From the NCBI RefSeq assembly GCF_900130075.1, contig NZ_LT671418.1:2604001-2668000 (forward strand): 64,000 nt of DNA, read 5' to 3'. The DNA is from Herminiimonas arsenitoxidans. Lineage in GTDB: Bacteria > Pseudomonadota > Gammaproteobacteria > Burkholderiales > Burkholderiaceae_D. A program made the position numbers and the translations under genes. The notes beneath the pieces are model-generated. The model worked only from the letters and a program-made list of their open reading frames with translations. It had not been told where the DNA came from and did no database searches. Each line of letters starts with the position of its first letter. Within the stretch, counting starts at the first letter, position 1. This document shows positions 25,355 to 35,698 of this stretch, in pieces.

Positions 25355-26346
25355 CCATGACGACCACGCCAACCTTGACGGTACAAAACCTGCAGATGCA
25401 TTTTTCTGCGCGCGATGGCGTGGTGAAGGCGGTTGAGGATGTGTCTTTCTCGGTTGCTCCGGGGCAGATCATGGGTTTGGTTGGCGAGTCGGGTTCGGGT
25501 AAATCGATGACTGCGTATTCGATCATGGGTTTGATCGATGCACCGGGCAAGATCGTCGGCGGCAAGATACTGCTGAAAGATCAGAACCTGTTGGATTTAT
25601 CGCCGGAAGCCATGCGCCGTGTGCGCGGTAATCGCATCGCGATGATTTTTCAAGACCCGATGATGACGCTGAATCCAGTCTTGCGCATCGATACGCAAAT
25701 GATGGAAGCGGTGTTGGCGCATCAGGATGTGAGTAAAGCAGCTGCGCGAGAAATGGCACGTGATGCCTTGGCCCGAGTTGGGATTGCTTCGCCGGATGAG
25801 CGTTTGCTGGCCTATCCGCATCAATTCTCCGGCGGCATGCGTCAGCGCGTGGCGATTGCGACGGCTTTGTTGAACAAGCCCGATCTGATTATTTGCGATG
25901 AGCCGACGACGGCACTCGACGTCACAATACAAGGACAGATTTTGTACGAGATGCAAAAGCTTTGCCGTGAATCCGGCACTGCTCTGATCTGGATTACACA
26001 TGATTTATCGGTGATTGCCGGTTTGGCCGATGCGGTGTGCGTGATGTATGCAGGAAAAATCGTCGAGAGCGGTAGCGTGCAACAAGTGCTGGAACAGGCG
26101 CGCCATCCTTACACTTATGGCTTGATCGCATCATCGCCGTCCAGGAACAAAGTCGGCGAGCCGCTGCGCCAGATTCCGGGTATGACGCCATCTTTATTGA
26201 ATCTGCCTTCGGGTTGTGCTTTCCGCACACGCTGCGAACGTGCGACGGCAGAGTGCGCACACACGCCACCATTATCGATACACGACACACATGCATTCCG
26301 TTGCTTCCATCCGATGAAGTATGTAGCCGAGGTCGAGCATGGATGA
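25351..26346 (+). CDS. ABC transporter ATPase, DppD type
   Basis: Cytoplasmic ATPase, 331 residues. Walker A GESGSGKS near 50-57, Q-loop FQDPMMTLNP, signature FSGGMRQRV and Walker B LIICDEPTTALD. The C-terminal oligopeptide-transporter extension GCAFRTRCERATAEC has cysteines that may hold an iron-sulfur cluster in this family. Coupled to both neighbours by overlaps of four and eight bases. Confidence 0.93.
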   Translation: MTMTTTPTLTVQNLQMHFSARDGVVKAVEDVSFSVAPGQIMGLVGESGSGKSMTAYSIMGLIDAPGKIVGGKILLKDQNLLDLSPEAMRRVRGNRIAMIFQDPMMTLNPVLRIDTQMMEAVLAHQDVSKAAAREMARDALARVGIASPDERLLAYPHQFSGGMRQRVAIATALLNKPDLIICDEPTTALDVTIQGQILYEMQKLCRESGTALIWITHDLSVIAGLADAVCVMYAGKIVESGSVQQVLEQARHPYTYGLIASSPSRNKVGEPLRQIPGMTPSLLNLPSGCAFRTRCERATAECAHTPPLSIHDTHAFRCFHPMKYVAEVEHG

Positions 26347-27346
26347 AATAGTCCCACCTTTGCTGGAACTACGCGACGTCAGCAAGCGCTTCGTCAAGCC
26401 ACTCGATGTCGCGGCAAAAGTGGCGAAACTGTTTGGTGCCCAGCGCACGGAAGAAGTCGTACATGCAGTCGATCACGCCAACCTGTCTATCAAGTCCGGT
26501 GAAGTGGTCGGTCTGGTCGGCGAATCCGGTTGTGGCAAATCGACGCTGGGTCGCATGGCAGTCGGTTTGCATACTTTGTCGTCCGGTACGCGTTACTGGA
26601 AGGGCGAAGACCTGGCGCAATTGAATGTCGCGCAAAGGCGGCAGAAGCAATTGGCGATGCAAATGATTTTTCAAGATCCTTATGCTTCGCTTAATCCGCG
26701 CATGCGCATACAGGATATCGTCGGCGAAGCACCGCTAGCGCACGGCATGATTACAGCCGCGCAACAAAAAGATTACGTCGCAGGTTTATTGCAAAAGGTT
26801 GGACTTGATCCGGCGCTGGTACGTCGCTTCCCGCATCAATTCTCCGGTGGGCAGCGTGCGCGCATAGGCATTGCACGTGCTTTGGCGGTCAAGCCGGAAT
26901 TGCTGGTCTGTGATGAAGCGGTCGCGGCGCTCGATGTATCGATACAGGCGCAAGTGCTGAATTTGTTTATTGAATTGCGCAATGAACTGAATCTGACTTA
27001 TCTATTCATCAGCCACGATCTGGGCGTGGTGCGACATGTGTCGGATCGCGTCGTCATCATGTATCTGGGGCGCATCGTTGAATCGTCACCGACGGCGGAA
27101 TTATTCGCACAACCGAATCATCCGTACACTGTGGCTTTGCTAGCTTCCGCTCCCAAGCTGGAAGTGAAGAAGATAGACTTCGTCGCAGTTAAGGGCGAAA
27201 TCCCGTCGCCACTGCATCCACCTTCAGGTTGTCACTTCCATCCGCGTTGTCCACATGCGATGCCGCGTTGCAGCGTCGAGCAACCGCTGCTGAAGGAAGT
27301 CGCACCGCAGCATTACTCTGCTTGCCATCTGAACGACGCCAATTAA
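26339..27346 (+). CDS. ABC transporter ATPase, DppF type
   Basis: Partner ATPase, 335 residues. Walker A GESGCGKST, Q-loop FQDPYASLNPRM, signature FSGGQRARIGIA. Walker B is LLVCDEAVAALD, where the usual DEPxSALD proline and serine are replaced by Ala-Val and Ala; the catalytic Glu is kept. C-terminal GCHFHPRCPHAMPRC gives the oligopeptide-type cysteine extension. Last gene of the operon; the next gene is convergent and only four bases away. Confidence 0.92.
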   Translation: MDEIVPPLLELRDVSKRFVKPLDVAAKVAKLFGAQRTEEVVHAVDHANLSIKSGEVVGLVGESGCGKSTLGRMAVGLHTLSSGTRYWKGEDLAQLNVAQRRQKQLAMQMIFQDPYASLNPRMRIQDIVGEAPLAHGMITAAQQKDYVAGLLQKVGLDPALVRRFPHQFSGGQRARIGIARALAVKPELLVCDEAVAALDVSIQAQVLNLFIELRNELNLTYLFISHDLGVVRHVSDRVVIMYLGRIVESSPTAELFAQPNHPYTVALLASAPKLEVKKIDFVAVKGEIPSPLHPPSGCHFHPRCPHAMPRCSVEQPLLKEVAPQHYSACHLNDAN

Positions 27347-27350
27347 TTTT

Positions 27351-28574
27351 TCACGTCTTTGTTGCGCCTTTATTTATATAGCGTCGCGATAACATTTCCA
27401 ACGGCCCTTGCGTATATTGCGACAGCCACCAGCGGCTGAACCATAGTTGCAAGAACATGATGCCAAAGGCAATCGCCAACCATCCAGCCGGTGGCCATTT
27501 TGCACCCAGGCCAAAACCGAAGCCTTGTATCAATACGCTGCATAGCAGGGATTGCATCAGATAGTTTGTCAGTGCCATTTTCCCCACTGGCGCCAGCCAT
27601 TTTTCCAGCACACTCATTATTCCTGGACCTGCAAGCATGACGGTTGCGACATAGGCTGCTGCCAGACAGGAGCCGCCGACTGGCAGCCATGCATACATCA
27701 GGAAAGTATAGATGGAAGGATGAAAGGGATCGATGGCTTCGGATAACACCAGTGTGGCCCAAGCCAGATTGAATGGAATGCCGATGGCAAAACCTATCCA
27801 TTGCGTACGACGCCAGAATGTTGTGTGTCGCCATGGTTGTGTCAGCCAGCCACGGCGTACCGACATGACGCCGAGTAAAAACAGGACGGCGATGTGCGGC
27901 AGGATGAAGAGCGATTGTGTTGTAACGGAGAAGTAATCGCGTATGCGCTGTATCGCTATGCTGAAAAAATTACCGTAGGTATAAATGGCACGTGAAGACT
28001 CAACGGCATAAGCGGCGCTTTTCCCCTGCTCAAGCAAATCATTCAGATTGATTACTTGAATACTCAACACAAAATTGACGATTACAAATCCAAAAAACAC
28101 GCAGGCCCAGATGCGTAGATGACTGCGTATCTTGCTCAGCCGTGCATTGGCCAGACCCGCCAGCACCCAGAAGCCGGCGATGGCATAGACAGTCAGAATG
28201 TCGCCAAACCAGATCAGCACGCCGTGCAAGATGCCACACACCAGCAACCAGCGCAGTCTGCGTCTATACAGTCGCTCTGCATCGCTCCAGCGTTCCAGCT
28301 GGCGCTTGGCTGAGCGAGTAATCAGTACAAAGCTGGCGCCAAACAGAAACGCAAAAATCGGATAAAACTTTTGTTCTGCGAAGAAAGAGACAAAGGCAAC
28401 GGACAGCACATCGAAAAGTGATGCGCTTGCCGGCAGCACGCCGTAACGCAAACTCTCGAAGCCCCAGATGAAGGACCATACATTGACGAGCAAGATGCCG
28501 AAGACGGCAATGCCGCGCAAAGCATCGATGCGGGCTAAGCGAGAGGGTTGGGACGAGCTGGAAATATCGGTCAT
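27351..28574 (-). CDS. DUF418 family membrane protein
   Basis: 407-residue inner-membrane protein with about ten helices. N-terminal signature RIDALRGIAVFGILLVN and C-terminal DUF418 domain (ALTNYLMQSLLCSVLI, then FGIMFLQLWFSRWWL). The family is related to acyltransferase-3-type membrane proteins and has no established function. I used the ATG at 28574; a TTG at 28583 also reads in frame. Confidence 0.85.
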   Translation of the reverse strand: MTDISSSSQPSRLARIDALRGIAVFGILLVNVWSFIWGFESLRYGVLPASASLFDVLSVAFVSFFAEQKFYPIFAFLFGASFVLITRSAKRQLERWSDAERLYRRRLRWLLVCGILHGVLIWFGDILTVYAIAGFWVLAGLANARLSKIRSHLRIWACVFFGFVIVNFVLSIQVINLNDLLEQGKSAAYAVESSRAIYTYGNFFSIAIQRIRDYFSVTTQSLFILPHIAVLFLLGVMSVRRGWLTQPWRHTTFWRRTQWIGFAIGIPFNLAWATLVLSEAIDPFHPSIYTFLMYAWLPVGGSCLAAAYVATVMLAGPGIMSVLEKWLAPVGKMALTNYLMQSLLCSVLIQGFGFGLGAKWPPAGWLAIAFGIMFLQLWFSRWWLSQYTQGPLEMLSRRYINKGATKT

Positions 28575-28625
28575 GTTAGGCAAGTGGGTACAGCTTTAGC
28601 GATGATTGCGCATCGCGCGGGCAGA

Positions 28626-28654
28626 TATAGGCTACGGAATCTGCGTAGCCTATA
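28626..28654 (-). terminator. Perfect 11-bp hairpin after the YihY-family gene
   Basis: TATAGGCTACG pairs with CGTAGCCTATA around GAATCTG, 18 bp beyond the stop at 28672. There is no T-run, so it may be a Rho-assisted terminator or mRNA-stabilising stem. Confidence 0.45.
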
Positions 28655-28671
28655 GCATTGAAAGAGTGATT

Positions 28672-29577
28672 TTATTCCGAGACGGGATTGTTCGTTGCTA
28701 CGCTAGTGTTTTCCGCTACTTTCACTTGCGAGCCATGTCGTTGCGCGTAGACCCAGGTAAATTCCGCACCGAGCAAGAAAATTTGCGCCGAATAATAAAT
28801 CCAGGCCAGCAAGACAACCAGTGAACCGGCCGCGCCGAAGCCGGAAGCCATATTGGTCTTGCCCAGATACAGTCCGATCAGGAATTTACCCACCGTGAAC
28901 AGCAATGCAGTCACAACGGCACCGACCCACACATCACGCCACGGAATATAAGCACTCGGCATGAATTTATAGATCATCGCGAACAAACCAGTGATGACGG
29001 CGAAGGATACCGCGATATTCAATACCTGCAAGACGATGGTCCAGCCACCCAGCACATTGCCCCACCATTGACCGAGAGCAGCAAGCGCGGCGCTCAGGAT
29101 CAGCGAGATCAGCAGCATGAAGCCCAGGCCCATCACCATGCCGAAGGACAACAGGCGTGTGCGTACGAATTTCCAGATGCCGCCGCCTTTGGTTTCGGCC
29201 GGGACTTTCCAGATGCGATTCAGTGCGCTTTGCAATTCACCGAACACAGCGGTCGCACCTATCATCAAGGTCAGCGTGCCGAGCGTGGCAGCGACGATGC
29301 CTTTGCCCGGTTCGCTGGCAGATTTCAGCAAACCTTCGACTGCGGCTGCACCGGTATCGCCCACCATATCGCGCAATTGCATGACGATTTCTCCCTGCGC
29401 CGTGGTTTGGCCAAAGAAGAATCCGGCAATGGCGATCACGATGATCAGCATTGGTGCAAGGGAAAAGATGGTGTAGTAGGCCAGCGCAGCACCCATGCTG
29501 GGCGCGAAATCCTGTAACCAGGCTTGTACTGCATCTCTGGTGAGGAACCAGGCTTCTTGCAGATAGTTTGTTTTCAT
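28672..29577 (-). CDS. YihY/BrkB family inner-membrane protein
   Basis: 301-residue membrane protein of the YihY (UPF0761) family with six helices. Signature APSMGAALAYYTIFSLAPMLIIVIAIAG and, later, WVGAVVTALLFTVGKFLIGLYLG plus GAAGSLVVLLAWIYYSAQIFLLGAEFTW. Function unknown; the old RNase BN label was an error. Start chosen at 29577 (MKTNYLQEAW), which fits the family N-terminus; in-frame ATGs at 29586 and 29622 are possible. Confidence 0.88.
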   Translation of the reverse strand: MKTNYLQEAWFLTRDAVQAWLQDFAPSMGAALAYYTIFSLAPMLIIVIAIAGFFFGQTTAQGEIVMQLRDMVGDTGAAAVEGLLKSASEPGKGIVAATLGTLTLMIGATAVFGELQSALNRIWKVPAETKGGGIWKFVRTRLLSFGMVMGLGFMLLISLILSAALAALGQWWGNVLGGWTIVLQVLNIAVSFAVITGLFAMIYKFMPSAYIPWRDVWVGAVVTALLFTVGKFLIGLYLGKTNMASGFGAAGSLVVLLAWIYYSAQIFLLGAEFTWVYAQRHGSQVKVAENTSVATNNPVSE

Positions 29578-29729
29578 TATTGGCATCGCTTTCTGCGTGG
29601 GACGACAATCAATTTTCATCATTGTCGTTGATGCGGTTTTTCTCGAATTGTACCGATAGTTCGCCCGCAGTGCGTCAATGATCGCGATGGCATGGGACTT
29701 GCAGCGAAATAACAGAGAGGCGAAGGAAA

Positions 29730-30110
29730 ATGTGGTGGCCTGCTATGCTGAAGACATCTTCTGTTTCACTCAAAAGCATCGCCATGTCGCGTCGTCACCA
29801 TCACCATGTTTATGTCGTTGAATTATCAGCGGATGTGCTCTACGAGGCGCGTTTCAAGAAAGCAAATCCGGATTACATCGCGGGCAAGCCCTGTGTGTAC
29901 GTGGGCATGACAGGGCTGGACCCGGATCTGCGCTTCGATAAACACAAGGCTGGCATACAGAGTAATCGCTATGTCGAAAAGTTCGGCTTGCGCCTGCTGC
30001 CGGAGCTGTATGCGGTGTACAACCCGATGCCGTATCCCGCTGCGTGCGAGATGGAAGTTGAACTGGGCATCGCCTTGCGTGAAGCGGGATACGGCGTGTG
30101 GCAGGCTTAA
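29730..30110 (+). CDS. Small GIY-YIG-like protein
   Basis: 126-residue cytoplasmic protein with the elements of a GIY-YIG nuclease fold in a divergent form. VYVV at 27-30 stands for GIY and VYVGMT at 56-61 for YIG, with an unusually long insert between. DLRFDKHKAG supplies Arg68 and His72, and AACEMEVELG near 105-112 supplies the candidate metal-binding Glu. An HHHH run precedes the fold. AGAGAGG lies nine bases before the ATG at 29730; a second ATG at 29784 would start just before the HHHH. Whether it cuts DNA cannot be told. Stands alone. Confidence 0.65.
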   Translation: MWWPAMLKTSSVSLKSIAMSRRHHHHVYVVELSADVLYEARFKKANPDYIAGKPCVYVGMTGLDPDLRFDKHKAGIQSNRYVEKFGLRLLPELYAVYNPMPYPAACEMEVELGIALREAGYGVWQA

Positions 30111-30429
30111 GGCTGGGAAAAATGCCGGAAAAAAACATTTGAAGATGGAACCATTCGACTTTTTATGAGGTCAGACCTGTTGCATAACTGTCATGCGCGA
30201 GAGAAAGATCAAGAGTCTGTGTAGAGCCATACGCACTTTTCGCTGAAGTTATCGTCTTTTGCCCGAACCATCCGGGGCGGAAGGTCAATATTGGCTTAAT
30301 TCGTAAAGCCTTTCAATGTACGACGGGTATTGCAACTGAGCGCGATACACGTCCTGACCCTGCACAAACATTTTGCAGCAGGGATCTGATAGCTGGCATC
30401 GGTCGGATAGTTTGTTTGGATTGGAAATC
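30111..30429. other. Intergenic region before opgG
   Basis: About 320 bp. I see one perfect short inverted repeat, AGGTC-A-GACCT at 30168-30178, and no gene. It presumably includes the opgGH promoter. Confidence 0.35.
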
Positions 30430-31965
30430 ATGTTTCGAAGTTTATTTACATTTGTGCGAGCCCCTCAGCGCATCGCGGTGCTGGTTTTTTCGTTTATTCC
30501 ATGTGTCCATGCGCTTGCATTTGATTTCAATGATGTGGCAAAAAAGGCCAAGCAACTGGCCACGACGTCTTACAAGGCCCCGCCCAAGAACATTCCCAAA
30601 GCGCTCGAGAATTTAAGCTACGCGCAGTATCACGACATTCAATTCAAGCAGGATAGTGCTTACTGGCGTTCTGCCAAACTACCGTTTCAACTCAGCTTTT
30701 TCCATCAAGGTCGGCAATACGACAGTGCCGTCCGCATCAACGAAATTAGCAACAATCGCGCACGTCCGATTCCCTTCGATCCGAAAGCCTTTAATTACGG
30801 CGGTAATAAACTCAGTGCGCAGGACTTGAAGCATCTCGGTTTTGCCGGCTTCCGTGTGCATTACGCAATCAATACGCCTAAATCCAAGGATGAATTCCTG
30901 GTCTTTCTCGGTGCCAGTTATTTGCGTGCGGTCGGCAAGGGGCAAGTCTATGGACTCTCTGCACGTGGCCTGGCTATCGATACTGCATTGAACTCCGGTG
31001 AAGAATTCCCGCGCTTTGTGGAATTCTGGATAGAACGTCCTACGGCTAATAGCAAGCAATTGACGATTTATGCGCTGCTCGATTCGCGTCGCGTTACCGG
31101 CGCTTACCGCTTCATTGTCAGACCCGGCGAACAAACCGTGACCGAAGTGAAGTCGCAGTTATATCTGCGCGAGAACGTTAGCAAGCTCGGCGTCGCACCG
31201 CTGACCAGCATGTATTTATTCGGCGAGAATCAGCGCCCGACGTCCGACGACTATCGTCCCGAAGTGCATGACTCGGATGGTTTATCGGTTCAATCCGGTA
31301 CCGGCGAATGGATATGGCGGCCATTGGTTAATCCCAAGCGTTTGCTGGTGACCTCATATAGTTTGAGCAATCCGTCCGGCTTCGGCTTGATGCAGCGTGA
31401 TGAAAGACACTCCAGTTATGAAGATCTGGCTGCCCGTTATGAAGCACGTCCGAGTGCCTGGGTGGAGCCGATAGGAAAATGGGGTTCCGGCCGGGTCGAG
31501 TTGGTGCAGATACCGACACCGGATGAAACCAACGACAACATCGTTGCCTACTGGGTGCCGGATCAGTTGCCCAAGCCGGGCGAGCCTATCAATATCGATT
31601 ATCGCGTGTACTGGAACAAGAGCTTGCAGCAGCGTCCGCCCTTGTCCTGGGTGACACAAACGCGGCGCGGTCACGGTTATACCAACAATAAAGCAGATGA
31701 CAGCATTTCCCTGCTCATCGATTTTGATGGGCCGGCGCTGAAGAAACTGCCGCCGAATACAAAGATAGATATACGCGCATCGTCCGATGCGAATGGCGAA
31801 ATACTGGAATCGGTGACTTCTCGCAACGAAGTCAGTGGCGGCTGGCGCGCGGCACTGAAGGTCAAGCGCATAGATGACAAGAAGCCGATAGAACTGCGCG
31901 GATTTTTGTACAGTAACAATACGACTCTATCGGAAACGTGGAGTTACATTCTGCCGGCAGATTGA
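30430..31965 (+). CDS. opgG: Periplasmic glucan biosynthesis protein OpgG
   Basis: 511-residue periplasmic protein needed to make osmoregulated periplasmic glucans, acting on the beta-glucan backbone exported by OpgH. Signal peptide about residues 1-32 (ends VHALA), then [14 protein letters not shown] and the conserved [17 protein letters not shown] and [10 protein letters not shown]. The ATG at 30430 follows GGAAA. A TTG 57 bases upstream also reads open but would disrupt the signal peptide. One-base overlap with opgH shows translational coupling. Confidence 0.93.
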   Translation: MFRSLFTFVRAPQRIAVLVFSFIPCVHALAFDFNDVAKKAKQLATTSYKAPPKNIPKALENLSYAQYHDIQFKQDSAYWRSAKLPFQLSFFHQGRQYDSAVRINEISNNRARPIPFDPKAFNYGGNKLSAQDLKHLGFAGFRVHYAINTPKSKDEFLVFLGASYLRAVGKGQVYGLSARGLAIDTALNSGEEFPRFVEFWIERPTANSKQLTIYALLDSRRVTGAYRFIVRPGEQTVTEVKSQLYLRENVSKLGVAPLTSMYLFGENQRPTSDDYRPEVHDSDGLSVQSGTGEWIWRPLVNPKRLLVTSYSLSNPSGFGLMQRDERHSSYEDLAARYEARPSAWVEPIGKWGSGRVELVQIPTPDETNDNIVAYWVPDQLPKPGEPINIDYRVYWNKSLQQRPPLSWVTQTRRGHGYTNNKADDSISLLIDFDGPALKKLPPNTKIDIRASSDANGEILESVTSRNEVSGGWRAALKVKRIDDKKPIELRGFLYSNNTTLSETWSYILPAD

Positions 31966-34484
31966 TGGACGCGCCACGCATCCCGACGCAATGTCGGCAT
32001 TATCTCGATCACCTTTCCTTACCGCAGGCTGAGCGCGAGGCGATAGAGGCGCAGCTTGAAGCAGCGCCGACCTTCTCTACGCGTGAAGCAATGACTGGCT
32101 TGCATCATGCCTTGGCGGGAAAGCATGCGTATCCAGACAATCCAGCGTTAGCGTCCGTCGTGGCGCGCACGCGCTTGGCACTTGGCACGGCATCGCATGC
32201 CTTCAATACCGTTGAACCCGCACAAGAACTCGGCGCGGCAGCAAGTGCGGCATTAAATATCGCACCACCGATTAATCGTGTTTCGATGGTGCCACAGCCA
32301 TGGGGCGCATTGAATCCGCTCACGCGCTGGTTTCAGTCTCTGCGACGTCGCGATACAGATAAAGCTGAATCAGCTGTGCCCGTGACAGATGCTGCACCGG
32401 TCAATGATGCTGCCAAAGGTGGCGCACGTCGCTTGACCTTGCTGTTTCTGATGTTGGGACAAACGGCGCTGGCAACGTATTACATGAGTAGCGTCTTGCC
32501 GTATCAAGGCAAGCAGCCGCTAGAGATGGCGATGCTGGCTTTGTTCGCCTTGCTGTTCTGCTGGGTATCAGCTGGTTTCTGGACCGCGATGACAGGTTTT
32601 ATTTTGCTGGCGCGCGGTAAAGATCCTCATCTGATTTCAAAATCAGCAGTAGCAAACGGTCCGATTGCCGCCGATGCGCGCACTGCCATCGTGATGCCTA
32701 TCTGTAATGAAGATGTGACGCGCGTCTTTGCCGGCTTGCGCGCAACGTACGAGTCGGTGCAAAAAACAGGTCAGCTGGATCGTTTTGATTTTTTCGTGTT
32801 GAGCGATAGCGGCAATAGCGATATCTGCGCGGCAGAAGTAGCGGCGTGGGCAGTGCTGTGCAAGGCGGTCGATGGTTTCGGCCGCATTTTTTATCGTCGT
32901 CGCCAACGTCGTGTGCGGCGCAAGAGCGGCAACATCGATGACTTCTGCCGACGCTGGGGCAAAAATTATCGTTACATGCTGGTGCTGGATGCCGATAGCG
33001 TAATGAGCGGCGATTGCCTGACCAAGCTGGTGCAATCGATGGAAGCCAATCCGGATGCCGGCATTATTCAAACCGCACCACGCGCTGCGGGTCGCGATAC
33101 CTTGTATGCGCGCATCCAGCAATTTTCCACACGTGTGTACGGCCCTTTGTTTACTGCGGGTCTGCATTACTGGCAGCTTGGTGAGTCGCACTACTGGGGG
33201 CATAACGCGATCATACGGATGCAGCCCTTTATCGAACATTGCGCCTTGTCCCTGTTGCCGGGCAAAGGTCCATTTGCCGGCGAAATTCTGTCGCATGACT
33301 TTATCGAAGCGGCCTTGATGCGACGTGCCGGTTGGAAGGTCTGGATAGCCTACGATCTGGATGGCAGCTATGAAGAAATGCCGCCTAACCTATTGGATGA
33401 ATTGAAGCGTGACCGTCGCTGGTGCCAGGGCAATCTGATGAACTTCCGTCTGTTCCTGTCCAAGGGCATGCATTCGGTACATAGAGCAGTATTCGTCACC
33501 GGTGTGATGGCGTATCTGTCGGCACCTTTGTGGTTTCTGTTTCTGCTGCTTTCCACCGGCATGTTGATGCAACACACCTTGGCCGAGCCGGTTTACTTTA
33601 CCGAGCCGTGGCAGTTGTTTCCAACTTGGCCGCAATGGCATCCGGAAAAAGCACTCGCGCTCTTTAGTGCAACGGCGACCTTGTTATTTCTACCTAAGAT
33701 ATTGAGCGTGGTATTGATATGCATGCAGGGTGCTAAGCAGTTTGGTGGAAGTATGCGTTTGATATTCAGCATGTTGATCGAAATGTTTTTTTCGATGTTG
33801 CTGGCACCGGTGCGCATGTTGTTCCACACGCACTTCGTTATCGCTGCCTTTATGGGTTGGGCGCTGCGCTGGAAATCACCACCGCGTGAAGATGCAGAAA
33901 CCAGTCCTGGCGAAGCGATACGCAAGCACGGTTTTCATACTTTGCTGGGTTTGACCTGGGGCGGCATTATCTTTTGGTTGAATCCGGCTTTTCTACCGTG
34001 GCTCTTGCCCATAGTCGGTTCGCTGGCAGTGGCGATACCCGTGTCTATCTATTCCAGCAAGGTTGTGAACGGCTTGCGCTTCCGCCGGAAGAAATTATTC
34101 TTGATTCCGGAAGAGGCTGAACCACCAGTCGAATTGACGGCTACGGTCGCACATGTGAAAGAAGCGTCGCATCAAATGACGTTTGTCGATGCGGTGGTTG
34201 ATCCACGCTTCAATGGTGTGATGTGTGCGAGCAGCTCTATCCACGCACATCGTTCGCCGACCGCGCAGCGCATGCGTGCCGAGCTAGTGCAGAACGCATT
34301 GCTGAATGGCGCATCTGTTTTGAGCGATGGTCAAAAGAATAGCTTGCTGGCTGATCCGATTTTCCTGTCGCAACTGCATCTTGATGTGTGGACTTCGGAG
34401 AGCGCACATCCACACTGGTTTCAGCATATGCGTCAGGAAAGAGAGAAGGAACACAAACAGCGCGCCTTGCGCCATGCAGCTTGA
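31965..34484 (+). CDS. opgH: Glucan glucosyltransferase OpgH
   Basis: Inner-membrane family-2 glycosyltransferase that polymerises glucose from UDP-glucose into the beta-1,2 backbone of periplasmic glucans; also linked to nutrient-dependent cell size in enterobacteria. 839 residues: cytosolic N-terminus, helices near 160-215, and a glycosyltransferase domain about 230-480. That domain has [23 protein letters not shown]-like GEILSHDF and the RRWCQGN (QxxRW-type) motif. Several helices lie at 500-720 and a cytosolic tail follows. Start ATG at 31965 shares a base with the opgG stop. Confidence 0.94.
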   Translation: MDAPRIPTQCRHYLDHLSLPQAEREAIEAQLEAAPTFSTREAMTGLHHALAGKHAYPDNPALASVVARTRLALGTASHAFNTVEPAQELGAAASAALNIAPPINRVSMVPQPWGALNPLTRWFQSLRRRDTDKAESAVPVTDAAPVNDAAKGGARRLTLLFLMLGQTALATYYMSSVLPYQGKQPLEMAMLALFALLFCWVSAGFWTAMTGFILLARGKDPHLISKSAVANGPIAADARTAIVMPICNEDVTRVFAGLRATYESVQKTGQLDRFDFFVLSDSGNSDICAAEVAAWAVLCKAVDGFGRIFYRRRQRRVRRKSGNIDDFCRRWGKNYRYMLVLDADSVMSGDCLTKLVQSMEANPDAGIIQTAPRAAGRDTLYARIQQFSTRVYGPLFTAGLHYWQLGESHYWGHNAIIRMQPFIEHCALSLLPGKGPFAGEILSHDFIEAALMRRAGWKVWIAYDLDGSYEEMPPNLLDELKRDRRWCQGNLMNFRLFLSKGMHSVHRAVFVTGVMAYLSAPLWFLFLLLSTGMLMQHTLAEPVYFTEPWQLFPTWPQWHPEKALALFSATATLLFLPKILSVVLICMQGAKQFGGSMRLIFSMLIEMFFSMLLAPVRMLFHTHFVIAAFMGWALRWKSPPREDAETSPGEAIRKHGFHTLLGLTWGGIIFWLNPAFLPWLLPIVGSLAVAIPVSIYSSKVVNGLRFRRKKLFLIPEEAEPPVELTATVAHVKEASHQMTFVDAVVDPRFNGVMCASSSIHAHRSPTAQRMRAELVQNALLNGASVLSDGQKNSLLADPIFLSQLHLDVWTSESAHPHWFQHMRQEREKEHKQRALRHAA

Positions 34485-34506
34485 TGCGGAAAATTAATCG
34501 TTTCCG

Positions 34507-34734
34507 TCAGAACCCTGCAGACAGCATTTGAAAGCTGAAGATGACCATGCCAATCAGCGCAATCAGGAGCAGAGCAACCGGGATTAACAGTAAGACGAAA
34601 GCTAGGCATTGAATGACCACTTGTCTCAGAGTTGATTCCTTGCCACCAAAACGGTCTGCGAGTTTTTCCGCGATCAAGGTTGTTAGCGGTGTGATCAGCA
34701 TACTGATAAAGCCGCCTATGGTTTCCAGTGACAT
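34507..34734 (-). CDS. Small membrane protein, unknown
   Basis: 75 residues with a short hydrophobic N-terminal segment (IGGFISMLITPLTTLIAEKLA) and a strong C-terminal hydrophobic region (VIQCLAFVLLLIPVALLLIALIGMVIF). AAGGAAAT lies seven bases before the ATG at 34734, which supports a real gene and rules against the longer start at 34770. No family recognised. It is convergent with opgH. Confidence 0.6.
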   Translation of the reverse strand: MSLETIGGFISMLITPLTTLIAEKLADRFGGKESTLRQVVIQCLAFVLLLIPVALLLIALIGMVIFSFQMLSAGF

Positions 34735-34789
34735 CGATTTCCTTGAATATATGTGATCGTCGCAGTGCAACGAGTGTTAAGCGTGCTTG

Positions 34790-35698
34790 TTAAAACGACA
34801 GACTTTGCCGACTTTCGAATTGACGTAATTGCTGTGAAATCGGATCGGTAAAAGAGATCGTCTTCGCCAGCAACTTTAATGGCTGACTGTAATCTTGTTC
34901 CGCGCCTTCATCTGGATAAAGATGAGGATAAATTCTGTCATTCATGATCGGTATGCCGAGCGCCGCCATATGCGCGCGCAGCTGATGTTTCTGGCCACTG
35001 ACGGGTTCCAGTTTATAACGCGCCAACGCACCGTGTACTTCAATCAGTTCTATCGCTGTTTCTGCATTCGCTTCCCCTTCGACTTCTTCCATTTTCATGA
35101 AGGCCGCGCTTTCAAGCAAGCGACTGCGATACGTGGTGGGCAAGACGAGGTCGGCGCAATACGGCGCGATGGCTTCGTACTCTTTGCTGACGCTACGTTC
35201 GCGGAACAGGGTTTGATACAAATTGCGTGTGTGCGGCTGTATCGTGAAGAGCACGAGGCCGGCAGTTTCGCGATCGATGCGATGCATGGGTGCCAGCGTA
35301 TCTATGCCGAGCGAGCGCTTCAGACGCACCAGCAAAGTTTCTTGCAGATAGCGGCCAGCTGGCGTGACGGGTAGAAAGTGTGGTTTGTCGACCGCAATCA
35401 GATATTCGTCTTGATACAACACGACTTCATCAAACGGAATGCGCGGTTCAGCCGGTAAGCTGCGGTAATAAAAAATCTTGCTGTGCGCCTGGTATGGGCT
35501 GGCAGGTGTCAGTGCCCGTCCTGCGGCATCGATCACATCACCACGCTGCATGCGTGCTTCCCATTCTGTATGTGGAATCGCCGGGAAGTGTTCGACGAGA
35601 AAAGCGATGATGCTAGGCCATGATCCAGCCGGCAGCGCGACGCTGCTGGGGCCGACGCCGTCCTTGCTGGACGGCGGTGAAATTTTGGCAGCGCTCAC
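34790..35698 (-). CDS. RluA-type RNA pseudouridine synthase
   Basis: 302-residue enzyme that isomerises uridine to pseudouridine in rRNA or tRNA. Catalytic Asp in HRIDRETAGLVLF; other family blocks are YLIAVDKP, KEYEAIAPYC and KHQLRAHMAALGIPI. The start is probably GTG at 35698, which overlaps the trhO stop as GTGA. The frame is open upstream but there encodes an arginine-rich shadow of trhO. Overlap with trhO suggests an operon devoted to RNA modification. Which uridine it targets is not clear. Confidence 0.85.
   Translation of the reverse strand: MSAAKISPPSSKDGVGPSSVALPAGSWPSIIAFLVEHFPAIPHTEWEARMQRGDVIDAAGRALTPASPYQAHSKIFYYRSLPAEPRIPFDEVVLYQDEYLIAVDKPHFLPVTPAGRYLQETLLVRLKRSLGIDTLAPMHRIDRETAGLVLFTIQPHTRNLYQTLFRERSVSKEYEAIAPYCADLVLPTTYRSRLLESAAFMKMEEVEGEANAETAIELIEVHGALARYKLEPVSGQKHQLRAHMAALGIPIMNDRIYPHLYPDEGAEQDYSQPLKLLAKTISFTDPISQQLRQFESRQSLSF

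Noticed and set aside
30168..30178. AGGTC-A-GACCT as a GntR operator for opgGH
   Set aside because: Single short copy, over 250 bp from the gene; too weak to call.
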